Notes: generated by a model not told the origin, from the letters alone. Positions 49,033 through 64,000 are shown, counted from the first letter of the stretch. The stretch is 64,000 nt of DNA from Rutidosis leptorrhynchoides (GCF_046630445.1 NC_092340.1:362556001-362620000); one strand, 5' to 3'. Made by a program: numbers and translations.

Positions 49033-51522
49033 AGTGTTGCTTGTCCTCAAGCAATACAGAACTTGAAATTAAATCACACTTCACTCGAATCACTTTTTTT
49101 CACACTTTATACATCAGTGATTTTGATACGTCGTTATAAACAATGATAGTAACGATGTGGTTTACAATCCCACATGACTATGAAAATGTAGATCCTTTAA
49201 GGAAATTGGATCTTTATGAAAACATTTGATCTTTTGAGAATTCATTCTAGCTTTTACCCTAGATAAGTTTTCCGGAATAACCCTTCACCGGTCTTGCAAA
49301 ATGTTTTTGTGGATTGTGTGGGTTTCAGATTTTAAAATTTTAGCTCAAAACTTGCGGTTTTGTGTCACCCACTTGCTAACCTTGTATTAGGAAAGCACAC
49401 GTCCAGTTTACTTGCTCCGTATGTTACCTTTCAGTAAACTACCGTCTGGTTGTAAAGGAAAGCGTTGAACAAGCAACTGTTAAGGCAATGTCCAGTGACA
49501 TGCTTTTGATTATGGTCTATAACGTGTCGGATGCAATTACTATCCTTTGTAGGAGCAATAGTAAAGATCACCCTATAGTTTTTAAGTCTGGCACAAGTTC
49601 CTGTCTTTGACCATGCTATACAACCACCGTTCTTACGGTTGACACCCGATTTGGTTCAGGTGACCTAATGAATTTCAGGTGAATTCCTAGGATTTTACGT
49701 TCAATGGTAATGAACGCATTAAAAATGGGTTTTCAGAAAACAAATCGGTTTGTAATTTTGATCAAAATATTTTCTCGTTCAAGCTCAAGTTTAGATATCA
49801 TCGAATTCCATGAGTTTGAATTCTCAATCTTTAAGGTCAATCTCAAGGATTGAGTAATATCAGGCTTAAAAGCTGATTTTTGATCTTTAAGGAGATTATC
49901 CTTTCTGGGGACCTGATTCATTAGTCTTATAAGCTAATTTGCACGGTGCCCCCCATTGTACGAGACAGATCCTCTCATGGTTAGGATAAGTCTGACCACT
50001 TGGCGACCATGTTTGATGCTGAGGTCCGTGGATTTCCAGCTGACTTTCGAGAAAACTTTTCAAGGTTTTTCGTAGACTCTACAACTGGTCTGGACGACAA
50101 CTTCCTGACCTAAATCAAGAAACGCGTGTCTTTTTCTCGGAAGACTTTACTTTCTTTTTAAATTCTATTACAATAAACTGGGTAAAACTTGATTAAAATC
50201 GTCCAAAACAAAAGTATCTTCAATTATTTGTACAAAAATATGTGACATATGTTCTAAATAACTTGGTAAATTTTTCCCACACTTGGCTTTTATTTTCCTT
50301 TCTTTGCCTTTTTATTTTCCTCTATTCCATTTTAAATGAATTCTAACATTTTAGGTTGTTTCTCAATTTATGTCCTTTCTGAGGTAACAATAATTTCGGT
50401 GTTAACACCTAGTTTTATCGTTCATAAATTTTTATAAACATGATTTTGAGTTCATTTAATTGAAAATTTTGAAAAATTTTACTAGAATTGGGTAGTCAGT
50501 ATATAAGACTAGGGCTGTTCTTTATTATCAGAGAGCACTAGATTCTAATACAACTACTACGTTACTAGTATTTTTAATGGTAACCAAGTGTATAAGTCAA
50601 AAATTTTAAAAATCCGAAAGAATTTAATCCCTTCCCACACTTAAGATCTTGCAATGCCCTCATTTGCAAGAAATCAGTAACAATTTAAATTATTGAGGGA
50701 GATTAGTGTAGAAAAATGATTAAATTTTACCAAAGTTTCCAAACATATTGGCGTTTGTTTTAAAAGCAAAGATTTTTGGGTTTTTTAAATGTTTTTGGCA
50801 TACTTTAAATCAATAAAATTAAAAATAATGATAATAAAATTTCTCGTCCCGCCCTCGGGTAAAGCAATTTCGGTTCAACGACCTAGTTTTCAACTCACAA
50901 TGAATTTTAAATATCAAATTTTTTAACTTAATGAAATAAAGTAAATTTTTATTTTTAAATTCACACCAAACTTGAATTTAAAATGCATAAAATTAAAAAT
51001 TCAAATTAATATCAGTAATATTTATATATATTAAATTTACAAACTTACATTAAAAATATTAATTTTTTTTTAAATATTTAAAAACTTAAATATATTGATT
51101 TTAAAAATTTACATTAATAATTTAATATTTATATATTACTTTTAAAAACATGGTAAAAATTAAAATTAAAAATCTTTTTGGCCTTTTATCCCACTTTAAT
51201 CAATCAAATATTATCAAAAATATACGCCCCTCTTTTGGGTAAAGTAATTTTGGCTACATTACCTAGTTTTACTCCTGACAAATTTCTGAAATATTTTTGG
51301 ATTGATTGATTAAAGATATTTATACCTTAAGAATAAACGGTAAATTTCGCAGTGATGTAATAAATTTTTGTATGATATTAATAATTTCGATTTCGCATAC
51401 CTAATTTTATTGAATACCAATTTAATACTTTATAGTGAACGATTCAGCGTTTATTATCAAAAGGTTAAAAGCAATAAAAATAAAAATAAAAACTGTACAT
51501 ACTTACCTGTGAGATAGAATTC
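49033..51522 (-). other. RT-E 3' internal region, non-coding
   Basis: About 2.5 kb of AT-rich sequence without a supportable ORF. Athila elements often carry an env-like ORF here (family knowledge); I cannot recognise one. Confidence 0.6.
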
Positions 51523-51939
51523 TCAGAGACCTGCTTTAGCTGACTCATAAAAGAGTCGTGTGATTTGGTTCTCCATAGCTACGTAAGCGTAACCTCGATT
51601 CTTCAATATCTTTTCTTCTAAACATATGAACAGTCCTTCTCTGCATAGAGTAACAAATTCGGTATTTGAATATGTTTGATTGTTCGAACATTTACCTTCA
51701 TGTGACCATTTTCCGCGTTTATGACATCTTTCAAGGTGTCGTGCTCTTCTTTTTGCTACGGATTTTGATTTTCCTTTACCAAAATGTATTTTATTATGAT
51801 TGTTCCTGAGTTCTTTTCTTACTCCGTCCATTTTGCCTCTTATGAATGATACCAATTTACTCGGAAGGGTGTCATTATTACGTTTAGTAATCATAGCATG
51901 TAGCATTAGACCATGGTTTAGTTCAAAGGAATTCTTCAT
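51523..51939 (-). CDS. RT-E downstream ORF: 138-aa basic protein, unknown
   Basis: An open frame of 138 codons about 175 bases after the integrase stop, in sense with the element. It is Lys/Arg-rich, with a cluster KSKSVAKRRARHLERCHKRG and a following HEGKC that together give Cys/His spacing of a possible zinc-binding site or a nuclear localisation signal. I see no signal peptide or membrane segment, so it is not an obvious envelope protein. It is intact although gag-pol carries six stops. Not recognised. Confidence 0.55.
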   Translation of the reverse strand: MKNSFELNHGLMLHAMITKRNNDTLPSKLVSFIRGKMDGVRKELRNNHNKIHFGKGKSKSVAKRRARHLERCHKRGKWSHEGKCSNNQTYSNTEFVTLCREGLFICLEEKILKNRGYAYVAMENQITRLFYESAKAGL

Positions 51940-52113
51940 CTCGTAAAACCTAAAAATAAAAATAAAAATTCAGAATGGGGGGAGAAGACTAGTTCTTTAG
52001 GGTCTGCTAGGGAAAGACCATTCGGATTCCATTCTCGGAAACTACACGAAAACAGAATATCTAACTCTAACAGAAATATATATTATCCTAAAAAGATTCG
52101 AACCTTCCCACAC

Positions 52114-55100
52114 TTAGTTAGCTGTGGTGTCGAAATTGTGATTAACTTCATCTTCAACTTCCATTGGATTATCTATGTAATGTTTAACTCTGTGACCATT
52201 AACTTTAAATTCAATCTCATTTGAATTTATTAACTCTATAGTTCCGTATGGGAAAACTCTTTTGACTATGAATGGTCCAGACCATCTTGATTTCAATTTT
52301 CCAGGAAATAGCTTGAATTGTGAATTGAAAAGAAGAACTCTGTCTCCTTCTTTAAATTCTTTTGAACTTCTGATTCTTTTATCATGCCATTTCTTCGTTC
52401 TTTCTTTATAGATTAACGAATTTTCGTATGCTTCATGTCTTAATTCTTCTAATTCGTTTAGTTGACTTAACCGTAGACGTCCAGCTTCATGTAAATCAAG
52501 ATTACATGTCTTCAAAGCCCAAAATACTTTGTGCTCAATTTCTACTGGAAGATGACATGCTTTTCCGTAAACGAGTTTAAAAGGTGTGGTTCCAATTGGA
52601 GTTTTGTAGGCTGTTCTAAAAGCCCACAGTGCATCCTCCAATTTCATAGACCATTCCTTCGGATTTGATCCTACGGTTTTCTCTAGAATACGTTTTAAAG
52701 CTCGGTTGGTATTTTCAACTTGTCCACTTGTTTGTGGATGATAAGCGGTTGAGATTTTATGAGTTACTCCATATCTTTTGAGAACTTTCTCAAGTTGATT
52801 GTTACAAATATGAGTACCCCGATCACTTATTAAAGCTTTCGGTGTTCCGAACCTTGTAAAAAGACGTTTTAAGAAGTTGACTACAACTCGTACATCGTTA
52901 GTTGGGAGAGCTTGTGCTTTCACCCATTTAGATACATAATCAATGGTAACGAGAATGGAGAGATTATTATGAGATTTTGGAAATTGACCCATAAAGTCAA
53001 TACCCCAAATGTCAAATACTTCACATACTTGAATGACATTTTATGGCATTTCATCACGTTGACTTATTTTTTCGGCCCTTTGGCAAGCAACGCAGGATTT
53101 ACAAAGAAGGTGTGCGTCTTTGAAAATTGTAGGCCAATAGAATCCAACATCGTAAACTTTTCTTGATGTAAGTTGAGGCCCATAATGCCCTCCTGTTGGT
53201 CCTGTGTGACAATGGTTTAAGATTTAACTGGCTTCATCCCCGAATATACATCGGCGTATTATTCCATCGGGACAACTCTTGAATAAATGTGGATCTTCCC
53301 AAAAATAGTGTTTTATATCACTAAAGAATTTCTTTCATTTTTGGTACGACAACCCTTTTTCAATGAATCCACATACTAAGTAGTTTGCATAGTCTGTAAA
53401 CCATGGAATTTCATTATAATCTATCTTCAATAGATATTCATCAGGAAAGTTATCTTGTATGGCCGATTCATTTAGAACTTCTAATTCAGTATTTTCAAGA
53501 CGAGAAAGATGATCAGCTGCGAGATTTTCTGCTCTCTTTTTGTCTCGGATTTCAATATCAAACTCTTGTAAGAGTAAGATCCAACGGATTAATCGTGGTT
53601 TAGCATCTTGTTTTGAAAATAGGTATCTAAGAGCAGAATGGTCGGTATAGACCACCGGTTTAGCTAGAACGAGATATGAACGAAATTTGTCAAAAGCAAA
53701 AACAATAGCAAGAAGTTCTTTTTCAGTAGTTGTGTAATTCGTTTGTGCTCCTTGTAACGTCTTACTAGCGTAATGAATAGGTTGAAATCGTTTTTCAATC
53801 CTTTGTCCTAAAACGGCTCCCATTGCAAAATCACTTGCATCGCACATGAGTTCAAACGGTAGATTCCAATTTGGAGTTATCATGATCGGCGCATTAGTGA
53901 GTTTTTCTTTAATAATATTAAAAGATTTGATGCATTCATTTGAAAAGATGAATGGAGCATCCTTTTCTAGGAGTTTATTCATAGGAGTGGCAATTTTAGA
54001 AAAATCTTTTATGAAACGTCGGTAAAAATCGACATGCCCTAGAAAACTCCTAACTCCTCTAACATTGGTGGGATGTGAAAGTTTAGCAATTACATCTACT
54101 TTAGCTCTATCCACTTCAATTTCTTCCTTTGAAATTTTATGACCAAGAACGATGCCTTCTCTAACCATGAAATGACATTTCTCCCAGTTAAGAACTAGAT
54201 TTGATTGTTCGCATCTAATAAGCATTCGTTAAAGATTAATTAGACATGTTTCAAAAGTATCACCGAAGACTGAAAAGTCATCCATGAAAACTTCCATGCA
54301 TTCTTCTATCATGTCATGAAAAATCGCCATCATGCACCTTTGAAAGGTTGCAGGGGCGTTGCAAAGTCCAAATGGCATGCGTTTGTAAGCAAAAGTACCA
54401 TAAGGGCACGTGAACGTGGTTTTTTCTTGGTCCTCGGGTGCTATTAGAATTTGAAAGTATCCGGAAAAACCGTCAAGAAAACAATAGTAACTATTTCCGG
54501 CTAATCTTTCCAACATTTGATCAATGAAAGGTAAGGGAAAGTGATCTTTTCTGGTGGCGTCATTTAATTTTCTATAATCAATACAAACACGCCATCCTGT
54601 TACAGTCCTAGTAGGAATAAGCTCATTTTTGTCATTTGTGATGACAGTCATGCCACACTTCTTAGGTACGCATTGAACTGGGCTTACCCATGGACTATCA
54701 GAGATTGGATAAATTAAACCTGCATCTAGCAGTTTTATAATTTCTTTCTTAACAACATCTTGCATATTAGGATTTAGACTTCGTTGGCGTTGCACATACG
54801 TTTTATGACCTTCTTCCATAAGGATTTTATGTGTGCAATGCGAAGGACTTATGCCTTTAATGTCATGAATTTTCCATGTAATAGCTGGTTTATGAGCTTT
54901 TAGCACAGAAATGAGTTGAGATTTTTCATTTTTAGTAAGAGAAGATGATATTATTACAGGTAATTCAGATTCACCATGTAAATAAGCGTATTCCAAATGG
55001 TTTGGAAGTGGCTTTAACTCTAATGTCGGTGGTTCTTCTATCGATGATTTGTATCGATATATGTCTTCTTCTTTTAGCATTTGAATTTCTTCTGTTGTTG

Positions 55101-57279
55101 GTTCATATCCATTAGCCATAAGTGTAGCTAACATTTCATCTTCATCAATTGGTTCAGTTCCTTCTCCTAAAGAACATTCTCCTGTTCCTTGTAATTCTGG
55201 AAATTCTTCTAACAATTCTGCATGTGAATCTATAGTTTGAATATAATAACATGTATCATCTGCAGATTGCGGTTGTTGCATGGCTCTATCAACAGAAAAG
55301 GTAACACTCTCGTCCTCTATACTTAGGGTCAATTTCTTACCGAACACGTCTATTATTGCTTTAGCCGTGTTTAAGAATGGTCTTCCTAATATGAGAGGAA
55401 CTCGAGAATCTTCTTCCATGTCCAGAATAACAAAATCTACTGGAAATACTAAAGTACCAACTTTAACTAGCATGTTCTCCATTATCCCTCTAGGATATTT
55501 TACTGATCGATTGGCTAGTTGTATGCTTATTCGTGTTGGTTTCAATTCTCCAAGGTCTAGTTTAGCGTATAGTGAATACGGCATTAGATTTATACTAGCA
55601 CCTAAGTCTGCCAATGATTCTATTGAACTAAGACTACCCAGAAAACATGGAATTGAGAAACTTTCCGGATCTGATAATTTTTCTGGTATCTTATTCAACA
55701 GTCCTGCAGAACAATTAGCATTCATAGTAACAGCCGAGAGTTCTTCCATTTTCTTTCTATTTGTGATTAGATCTTTCGGAAATTTAGCATATCTAGGCAT
55801 TCCTGAAATCACATCAATGAAAGGAAGATTTACATTTATTTGTTTAAACATATCCAAGAATTTGGATTGCTCGGCTTCAAGTCTTTCTTTTCTCATTTTA
55901 CTCGGGTAAGGAAGTGGTGGTTGATATGGTTTAACATAAGGTTTAGCCTTAACTGTGTTATCTTCATTAACCTTTTCAACTACCGGTTCTGTTTCCTTAT
56001 CTTTCTCAGATTGTGGTTCTTGTGGAGTAGGAATAGCGTCATCAGAAATTACAGGTATTTCAGGTGGTTTAAGTGTAATACCACTTCTTGTGGTAATGGC
56101 TTTAGCTGTTTCATTCCGGGGGTTAGCATTTGTATCGCTAGGTAGACTTCCCGGTTTTCTTTCACCTATCAACCTTGCTAGGTTGCTAACTTCTTGTTCC
56201 AGATTTTGAATAGAACTCTCGGTTTGTGGTGGTTTATTTTAAAAAATAGGTCTTTGCTGATTGTAAGGATTGTTGGATACTTGTTGATTGCTAGGATCTT
56301 GTTGGTTGTTGTATGGAATATTTCGGTTATAATTCTGATTTTGATTGTAGATTGGTCTTGGCGGTTGATAATTATTCTGATAATTATTTCCAGGCATTTG
56401 GTTCATGTATGAAACATTCTCTCTTTGTTCCATTGTTTGTTCAATACTGAGACAATCTTTTTTCAAATGTGGTCCTCCACACTGCTCACAACTAATTCGT
56501 ATTGAGTGAATATCTTTAGTCATCTTTTCCATTCCTCTCTCGACAACATCTATCTTTGCGGAAATGGAATCAAAGTCATGGCTAGAATCGGCTCTAGCCG
56601 CTTTAGATGATCTAACGATATCTTTTTCTTGATGCCACTCATGTGAGTGGAAAGCAGTGTTATCAATAATTTTGTAAGCTTCAGTTGCGGTTTTCTTCAT
56701 AATAGAACCACCAGCTGCTATATCGATGTCTTTTCGTGTAGTGATGTCGCATCCTTGGTAGAATATTTGCACTATTTGATAAGTGTCTAAACCATGTTGC
56801 GGACATCCTCTTAATAACTTTCCAAATCTTGTCCATGCTTCATATAGAGTTTCATTTGGCTTTTGCGTGAACGTAATAATTTCTCCTTGAAGTCTCACGG
56901 CTTTAGATGCCGGAAAGAATTGTTTAAGAAATTTTTCAACTAAAACATCTCATGTATCAATCGCCCCTTCAGGTAACGATTCTAACCAATCTTTGGCTTC
57001 TCCCTTTAAAGTCCAGGAAAATAACATGAGATATATCTGTTCATCCTCCACTTCTCGGATTTTGAATAGAGTACAGATCCTATTAAAGGTTCGAAGATGT
57101 TCGTTTGAATCTTCCTTCGGCGCACCACTAAATTGGAATTGATTAGTTACCATGTGTAGGATTTGTCCTTTGATTTCATAATCTGGCGCGTTAATGTCTG
57201 GTTGAGTAATGGCATGACCTTGGCCAGTGCGTTTAGCTCTCATTCGGTCTTTCATACTTAGAGGTTCCAGATTTTCCAT
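52114..57279 (-). pseudogene. RT-E gag-pol (Athila type), six internal stops
   Basis: One frame of about 1,720 codons, with stops at 56950, 56239, 54229, 53335, 53224 and 53041 and no frameshift. Gag begins near MENLEPLSMKDRMR (an in-frame extension upstream is possible), has a zinc knuckle CEQCGGPHLKKDC and an Asn/Gln-rich tail. Then comes a protease region (LADLGASINLMPYS), an Athila-like RT (CIDYRKLNDATRKDHFPLPF, VFMDDFSVFG), RNase H ([23 protein letters not shown]) and integrase (zinc finger broken by stops; [33 protein letters not shown]). It ends in a C-terminal region with a SRWSGPF motif. Non-functional copy. Confidence 0.92.
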
Positions 57280-58684
57280 GATTGAGTTTGTTGAATCTGA
57301 ATCGCTAGAAGATTCTGACTTAATGGTTTCTTCCTCGACAATTTCTGGATGAGTGATTTGTGGTTCAGGAGGAATGATTAGTGGTTCAGGATCTCTGAAT
57401 TGTCCCTGAATATCCTCCGGGTTCTCAATTGTGAAGTCGGGTTCAAAAAATGGATTATCAGAAATTTGAATTGGAGTACTTGGTCGACTGGATGACGATT
57501 CTAAAGAAAAATCAATGGCGACAATGTTGGCTAGATGTCATGCTTGAGTTACAGGTGGTGAACGTATAAAAGGTGGTGAACGTTTTGCTCGGTGCATTCA
57601 CTGAATATCCTATTAGTTATAAAAATAAAAATTATATAAGTTATCAAATTAATAGACTTTTCTGAAATTGCCCACGTTTCGAATAGACAATAGATGCAGC
57701 AGGTAGCCAGGACCCTTTAAATCGGAAGGTTACAACTCGCCACTAACAAATCCAACTATTACTACGAACCATAAAATTTGGATGCCTATCAATTTAACCG
57801 CTTAAAATAATTTTTCGTTTTGAAATTTTAGAGAAGAAATAGAAAAAATTCTAAGTCCTAAAAACTAGAGCGTAGAAATGAAAAAGAAAAAGCGTGTCGA
57901 AAAATAAAAGGTCGAAAAATAATCGTCGAAAAACAAAATAAACTTACAAATTAAAGTTTTACGTCTAAAGCTTAGCGTCTACAAACTTACAACTAAAAGT
58001 TGCGACTAAAGTCTAAAAATCTAAAGGTAATAAAACTTAAATTAAAAATACTTTTTAATTTTATAGACAAAATCTTAAAAATATATATTTTTTTTAAATT
58101 TATTTTTTTAAATTTGGAATTGCATGTTCAAAACCGAAATTGCGTGTGTAAAATCCGAAATTGCATGTTCAAAAACTGAAATTGCGTGTTCAAAAACTGA
58201 AATTGCGTGTTAAAATTCCGAAATTGCGTGTTCAGAACTGAAATTGAGTGTGTAAAATCCGAAATTGCCTGTTAAAAATATGAAATTGCGTGTTTAAAAT
58301 TTGAATTGCATGTTTAAAATCTGAAATTGCCTGTTGAAAAAAATGAAATTGCGTGTTTAAAACTGGAATTGCATGTTTAAAATCTGAAATTGCATGTGTA
58401 AAATCTGAAATTGCCTGTTGAAATCCGAAATTGCATGTGTAAATTCTGAAATTGCAGGTTCAAACTGGTTTGGCCCAAATACTATAATTTTTTTTATTTT
58501 TTAAATTTTTTTAAATATTTTTAAGAAAAAAAATTTCTCTGTTTTTTTACGAAATTAATATTTTTTAAATTTTTTACGTTTTAATTTAAAAAAAAATTTA
58601 ATATTTTTTTTAATAAAAAGTTTTTTTATTTTTTTTATTTAAAAAAATGAGATTTTTTTAATTAATTTTTTTTTTAAATAACCA
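57280..58684 (-). other. RT-E leader, right copy
   Basis: Region between PBS and gag. 57340-57600 reads as an acidic in-frame extension of gag, with one stop (near 57542) that the left copy (45632-45890) lacks. The rest is non-coding with the minisatellite and T-rich runs. Confidence 0.6.
58112..58461. repeat. minisatellite in RT-E leader, right copy
   Basis: Same degenerate GAAATTGC(G/A)TGT unit as at 46386-46756, with slightly different unit number and base changes. Confidence 0.85.
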
Positions 58685-58706
58685 CGAGTCCCCGGCAGCG
58701 GCGCCA
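58685..58706 (-). promoter_or_regulatory. RT-E primer-binding site, right copy
   Basis: Same sequence as at 46996-47017, eight bases from the LTR at 58715. Confidence 0.82.
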
Positions 58707-58714
58707 AAAATACT

Positions 58715-60696
<1,982 letters not shown>

Positions 60697-61192
60697 ATCT
60701 TGTTAAGGTCGGTTACCAGGCAATGTTATTGTAAGAAGGATTTTTGCTGATGAGTGTTCCTGCAGGATGTTTATGAAATTCAAATCTTATGGTCTATTCA
60801 AATTATTGAAATCATTGTTATTATAAACCTATGAACTCACCAACCTTTTGGTTGACACTTTTAAGCAATGTTTATTCTCAGGTATGAAAGAAATCTTCCG
60901 CTGTGCATTTGCTCAATTTAATGATATTACTTGGAGTCGTTCATGGCATATTTCAAAAGACGTTGCATTTAAGTCGTTTGAGTTCAAAAAGACTGTTATT
61001 AAGTCAATGACAGATTAGTCATTTATATTATGGGAATCATATATCAATTGTATAGAAAGTTTATATTTTGAAATGAGTTCGTCTTTTAAAATGAATGCAA
61101 TATTTGTAAAACGTATCATATAGAGGTCGGTACCTCGCAATGAGACCAGATGTTGATGTATTCGTCCAGGTGAATTTGGACGGGTCGTCACA
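60697..61192 (+). repeat. RT-B 3' LTR, terminal piece
   Basis: Contains GAGAATAAACATTGC-type and CATATAGAGGTC blocks typical of this LTR superfamily, here in plus orientation. Ends GGACGGGTCGTCACA. The next bases (TAAAA) would be its target duplication. Confidence 0.78.
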
Positions 61193-62324
61193 TAAAAAAC
61201 AATCAGCAATATCCTAATTCTTGTCGCTACAACATCAGGAAAAAACTCAAATTTTCCTTTTTTGATTGGCTGTCAAAGCAAAAGAGGAAATTTTCCTTTA
61301 GGTGGTGTCGTTTGATTTTGGAAGATGAGGACGTCTCTGTATTTTTATTTTTATTTTTTGGAGAATAAAGAATGAAGGTAGTGGAAGGGAGAATGCTTTT
61401 AATGGGTGTAGAAGATGTATTTTTGAAGGTTTTATTGAACCAGACGACACATTTTGTTGTGGCTTTTAGTATATAAGGGAAATATAATATATAGTATATA
61501 TAATATATAGTATATAATAATAATAATAGAAATAAGAATTATTATTATGTATATGAGAGAATAAATATAATTTCCTTTTTTTGTGTTTGTGTATGTAAGG
61601 AAAATAATGGAGTTTGTTACAAATTAATAGTAAAAACTAAATCAACCCAAATTTACAATAATGGTTAATTGAATAGAAAGATATTTATAACAAAATCATC
61701 CAAATGAATGTGATTGAAATCATACTTAGAACCCATCTAATGATCAATAATCAATTTCATTATTTTGATAAAAGAATTAAATAGTTATTACTTTCCTTTT
61801 ATAAATTATAAGAATATAAGAATAAAATTATAAGATATAAGAATTATTTGTTTTTAAGAAATACTCTAAATCAAAATTAAATCCAATCCAATTAGTTAGT
61901 TGATTATAATTTTGTTAAACTCTTTCACTCTTACATATTCAACCCTTCAAAATTGTTAAATAACAAAAAGTGATTCAAAGATAGCCCACATTGGTTTAAA
62001 ACTTCAACAAACATATAAAAAATATATTGCTAGCTTTTTACTCAGTATGTTAAACTTTAACTGTATGGGTATAATAAAATAAAGTAATAAACCTATTAAA
62101 CCATAATAATATAATAATAATATAATAATAATATAATAATAATAATAATAAATACTCCGTAATAATAAATAAAATAAAATCAAAGAGTTTATGGAAAAGA
62201 GTTAAATTTGAAACTTATGAATTATTTAAGGGAGCAATCGAAATAAAAAGAAATTATGTTGGCAGAAAATATAAAAATAATAATCCGTTCAGCACGTAAA
62301 AACGGTTTCAATTAATTTCACCCC
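61193..62324. other. host intergenic DNA upstream of the MORC gene
   Basis: First unique-looking DNA in the window. AT-rich, with TATA/ATA microsatellites near 61485-61540 and 62104-62165. I see no ORF or RNA gene. It must hold the promoter of the gene at 62468. Confidence 0.65.
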
Positions 62325-62336
62325 TGTATATATATT
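62325..62336 (+). promoter_or_regulatory. probable TATA box of the MORC gene
   Basis: TGTATATATATT about 140 bases before the ATG, followed by a CT-rich leader. Transcription would start near 62360. Placed by position and consensus only. Confidence 0.5.
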
Positions 62337-62467
62337 AGCCTCCCGCGTATTTTGCAAATCAATCCCGATTCGTTCGCAAGAACCCCTCGTCTTCACTACG
62401 TGTTTTTGTGCGTGCGATTCTTTAAAACCCTAACGACGTAACATTCAATTCGTTCGATCAATCAATC

Positions 62468-63892
62468 ATGGAAGTTATCGTGAAGAACGAATCGACTCTT
62501 GTGAATGCGATTAATGTCATGAACGGAATGCAAACCGTTCAAGTACCTGAATCCGATCGAAGTATCAATGGATATATTGATAATCATGACGTCATCGACG
62601 GCAGGCCGAATAAGAAACCGAAAGTTGAAAAAGAAGTAGTTGAGGACGCGTTGCCTGTAGGTTTTTTAAATCCGTTAACTCCTGAACAAGGCGCCGTTTA
62701 CAAGCCGTTAGATAACGGAAGTAATGATAGTAATTGTAAGGCTGTTGTTGTTGCTCAATCGTTGAGTAAACAATTTTGGAAGGCGGGCGATTATGAGGGT
62801 CCGGTTAACGAATCAATTTCGCAATCTGGTAAATTACAGAGTATTAATTTATTTTTTTCATGTGAATTTAGTATGCTTTTATGAATAAAGTGATTAACAA
62901 ACAGATCAGATTTTAATTAAGTAACATAATAATATTGTTTGTTGTTAAACCCTTAATTAATTTGATATATATGTGTTACTCTGATTTATCACTTTTATTT
63001 TTATTGTTGATTATTTAATAACAAGGATGATGCTTGATGGAAAGCGTTTATTAATTTTTTTTTTAAATTTTTTTTTATTAAATTTTATTTTGTACTGTGT
63101 AGTTGGCATGGATCATGTAAGGGTTCATCCAAGGTTTCTACATTCAAATGCTACCAGTCACAAGTGGGCATTGGGAGGTAATAAATGTTATTAATTTGTG
63201 ACTAATATTTATTCTGAAATTGATATAAAAAAACGAGTTGTCTGTTTGTTTGCTGATTTTGATATTTTTGACGATTTAGCGTTTGCTGAGCTTCTTGACA
63301 ATGCTTTGGATGAGGTATGATCGAGTGAAAACTCTTTTATGGTTGAATACGGTTTTTAATGATTTAGTTTGACAATCAATTTTCATCATCAGGTGCGTAC
63401 CGGAGCTACTTATGTCAATGTAGATGTGTTGACTAATGAAAAGGATACTCGCTGTAAGATGTTGCTGGTTGAAGGTATAATTATCTTTGTTCAACAATAA
63501 TTATTATTAATTACCTAATATTTTTTTCTCACGATATAAGCAGCGATTAACATAGTGTGTAATTATATCAAATGGGCATAAATTCTCCTTCTTAATGAAT
63601 GGTGTTATTGTTCATATTTTTTGGGCAGATAATGGTGGTGGAATGACTCCTGATAAAATGCGCGGGTGCATGTCTCTTGGCTACTCTATAAAAAGCAAAT
63701 TGGCCAACACTATTGGTCAATGTAAGTAAATCGAAAAGTCGATTATATACATGTATTTTTAAGTACTAAAGTATCATTTACTGATTCGGGTGTCATTTTT
63801 TTTTAAGATGGGAATGGTTTTAAGACAAGCACAATGAGGCTTGGAGCAGATGTTTTGGTTTTTAGCCGTTGCCCAGGACAGGATGGTAGAAG
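62468..63892 (+). CDS. MORC1: MORC-family GHKL ATPase, 5' part (exons 1-6)
   Basis: Six exons join in frame with GT-AG introns: 62468-62828, 63103-63177, 63280-63314, 63393-63474, 63629-63721 and 63808-63892. That gives 243 codons plus two bases; the rest lies beyond the window. Residues about 107-113 read FWKAGDY, then VGMDHVRVHP. The GHKL ATPase motifs follow: motif I FAELLDNALDE (catalytic Glu149, Mg-binding Asn153), motif II DNGGGM (185-190), a lid with LGYSIKSK and IGQYGNGFK (to 221), then TSTMRLGADVLVFSR. MORC proteins are nuclear ATPases that compact chromatin and help silence transposons, and plant MORC1/CRT1 also acts in immunity (established). FAELLDN and MRGCMSLGYSIKSK favour the MORC1-like group over MORC6 or MORC4/7, but the paralogue is an inference. 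The S5 domain and C-terminal coiled coil are off the window. Confidence 0.9.
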
Positions 63893-64000
63893 GTATGATT
63901 TACACTTCGAGATGTTTTATATTGTCCTTTTTAATTTCTTTCAAGTATTTTGCAGTATCATGTTATACTGTTTTCATCAATGATAAACAATGGTTATTAT

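Noticed and set aside
55280..55909. A 209-codon plus-strand frame over RT-E
   Set aside because: Antisense shadow of the protease region of Athila gag-pol.

Overview
This is an AT-rich plant nuclear window, probably from an Asteraceae species. That placement is an inference from the character of the retroelements and the host gene; no marker here fixes the species. About 61 kb is a nested stack of LTR retrotransposons. The last 2.8 kb is host DNA carrying the 5' half of a MORC-family GHKL ATPase gene.

Layout from the outside in. RT-B (37639-61192, +) is a non-autonomous LTR element whose left end lies off the window. It was invaded just inside its primer-binding site by RT-G (resumes at 7020, ends at 37638, +), a degenerate Gypsy element with gag zinc knuckles. 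RT-G was in turn hit by three elements: RT-A (1-7019, -), a recent relative of RT-B; RT-C (7795-33986, +, target duplication ATATG); and a Cassandra TRIM (36661-37287, target duplication GTACG) in its 3' LTR. RT-C carries a full sister copy, RT-D (8709-21750, -, target duplication AAAAA), inside its own 5' LTR. The 3' LTR of RT-B holds a 4.2 kb solo LTR (41241-45486, target duplication TATAA) and an Athila-type element, RT-E (45632-60696, -), in a truncated LTR-internal-LTR-internal arrangement.

The most unusual content is cargo. RT-C and RT-D are autonomous-type chromoviruses that both carry two extra sense genes between the primer-binding site and gag: an acidic protein with a Glu/Pro/Ser repeat, and an F-box protein of the At2g35280-like type. 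RT-A and RT-B lack pol but share leader, PBS and 3' polypurine-tract context with RT-C/D. In the same upstream slot they carry a different protein of about 180 residues with a coiled coil, strongly diverged between copies yet open in both. Further in, both carry the same captured fragment of a poly(A)-binding protein gene. All four elements also hold an internal copy of the PPT-like motif AACGGGTAGGTA plus an inverted arm, separating the cargo slot from the downstream region.

The gag-pol frames of RT-C, RT-D and RT-E are each one continuous frame broken only by nonsense codons. In RT-C and RT-D every one can be read against the intact sister copy and fits a G:C to A:T transition. The host gene begins at 62468 with six visible exons and continues beyond the window.
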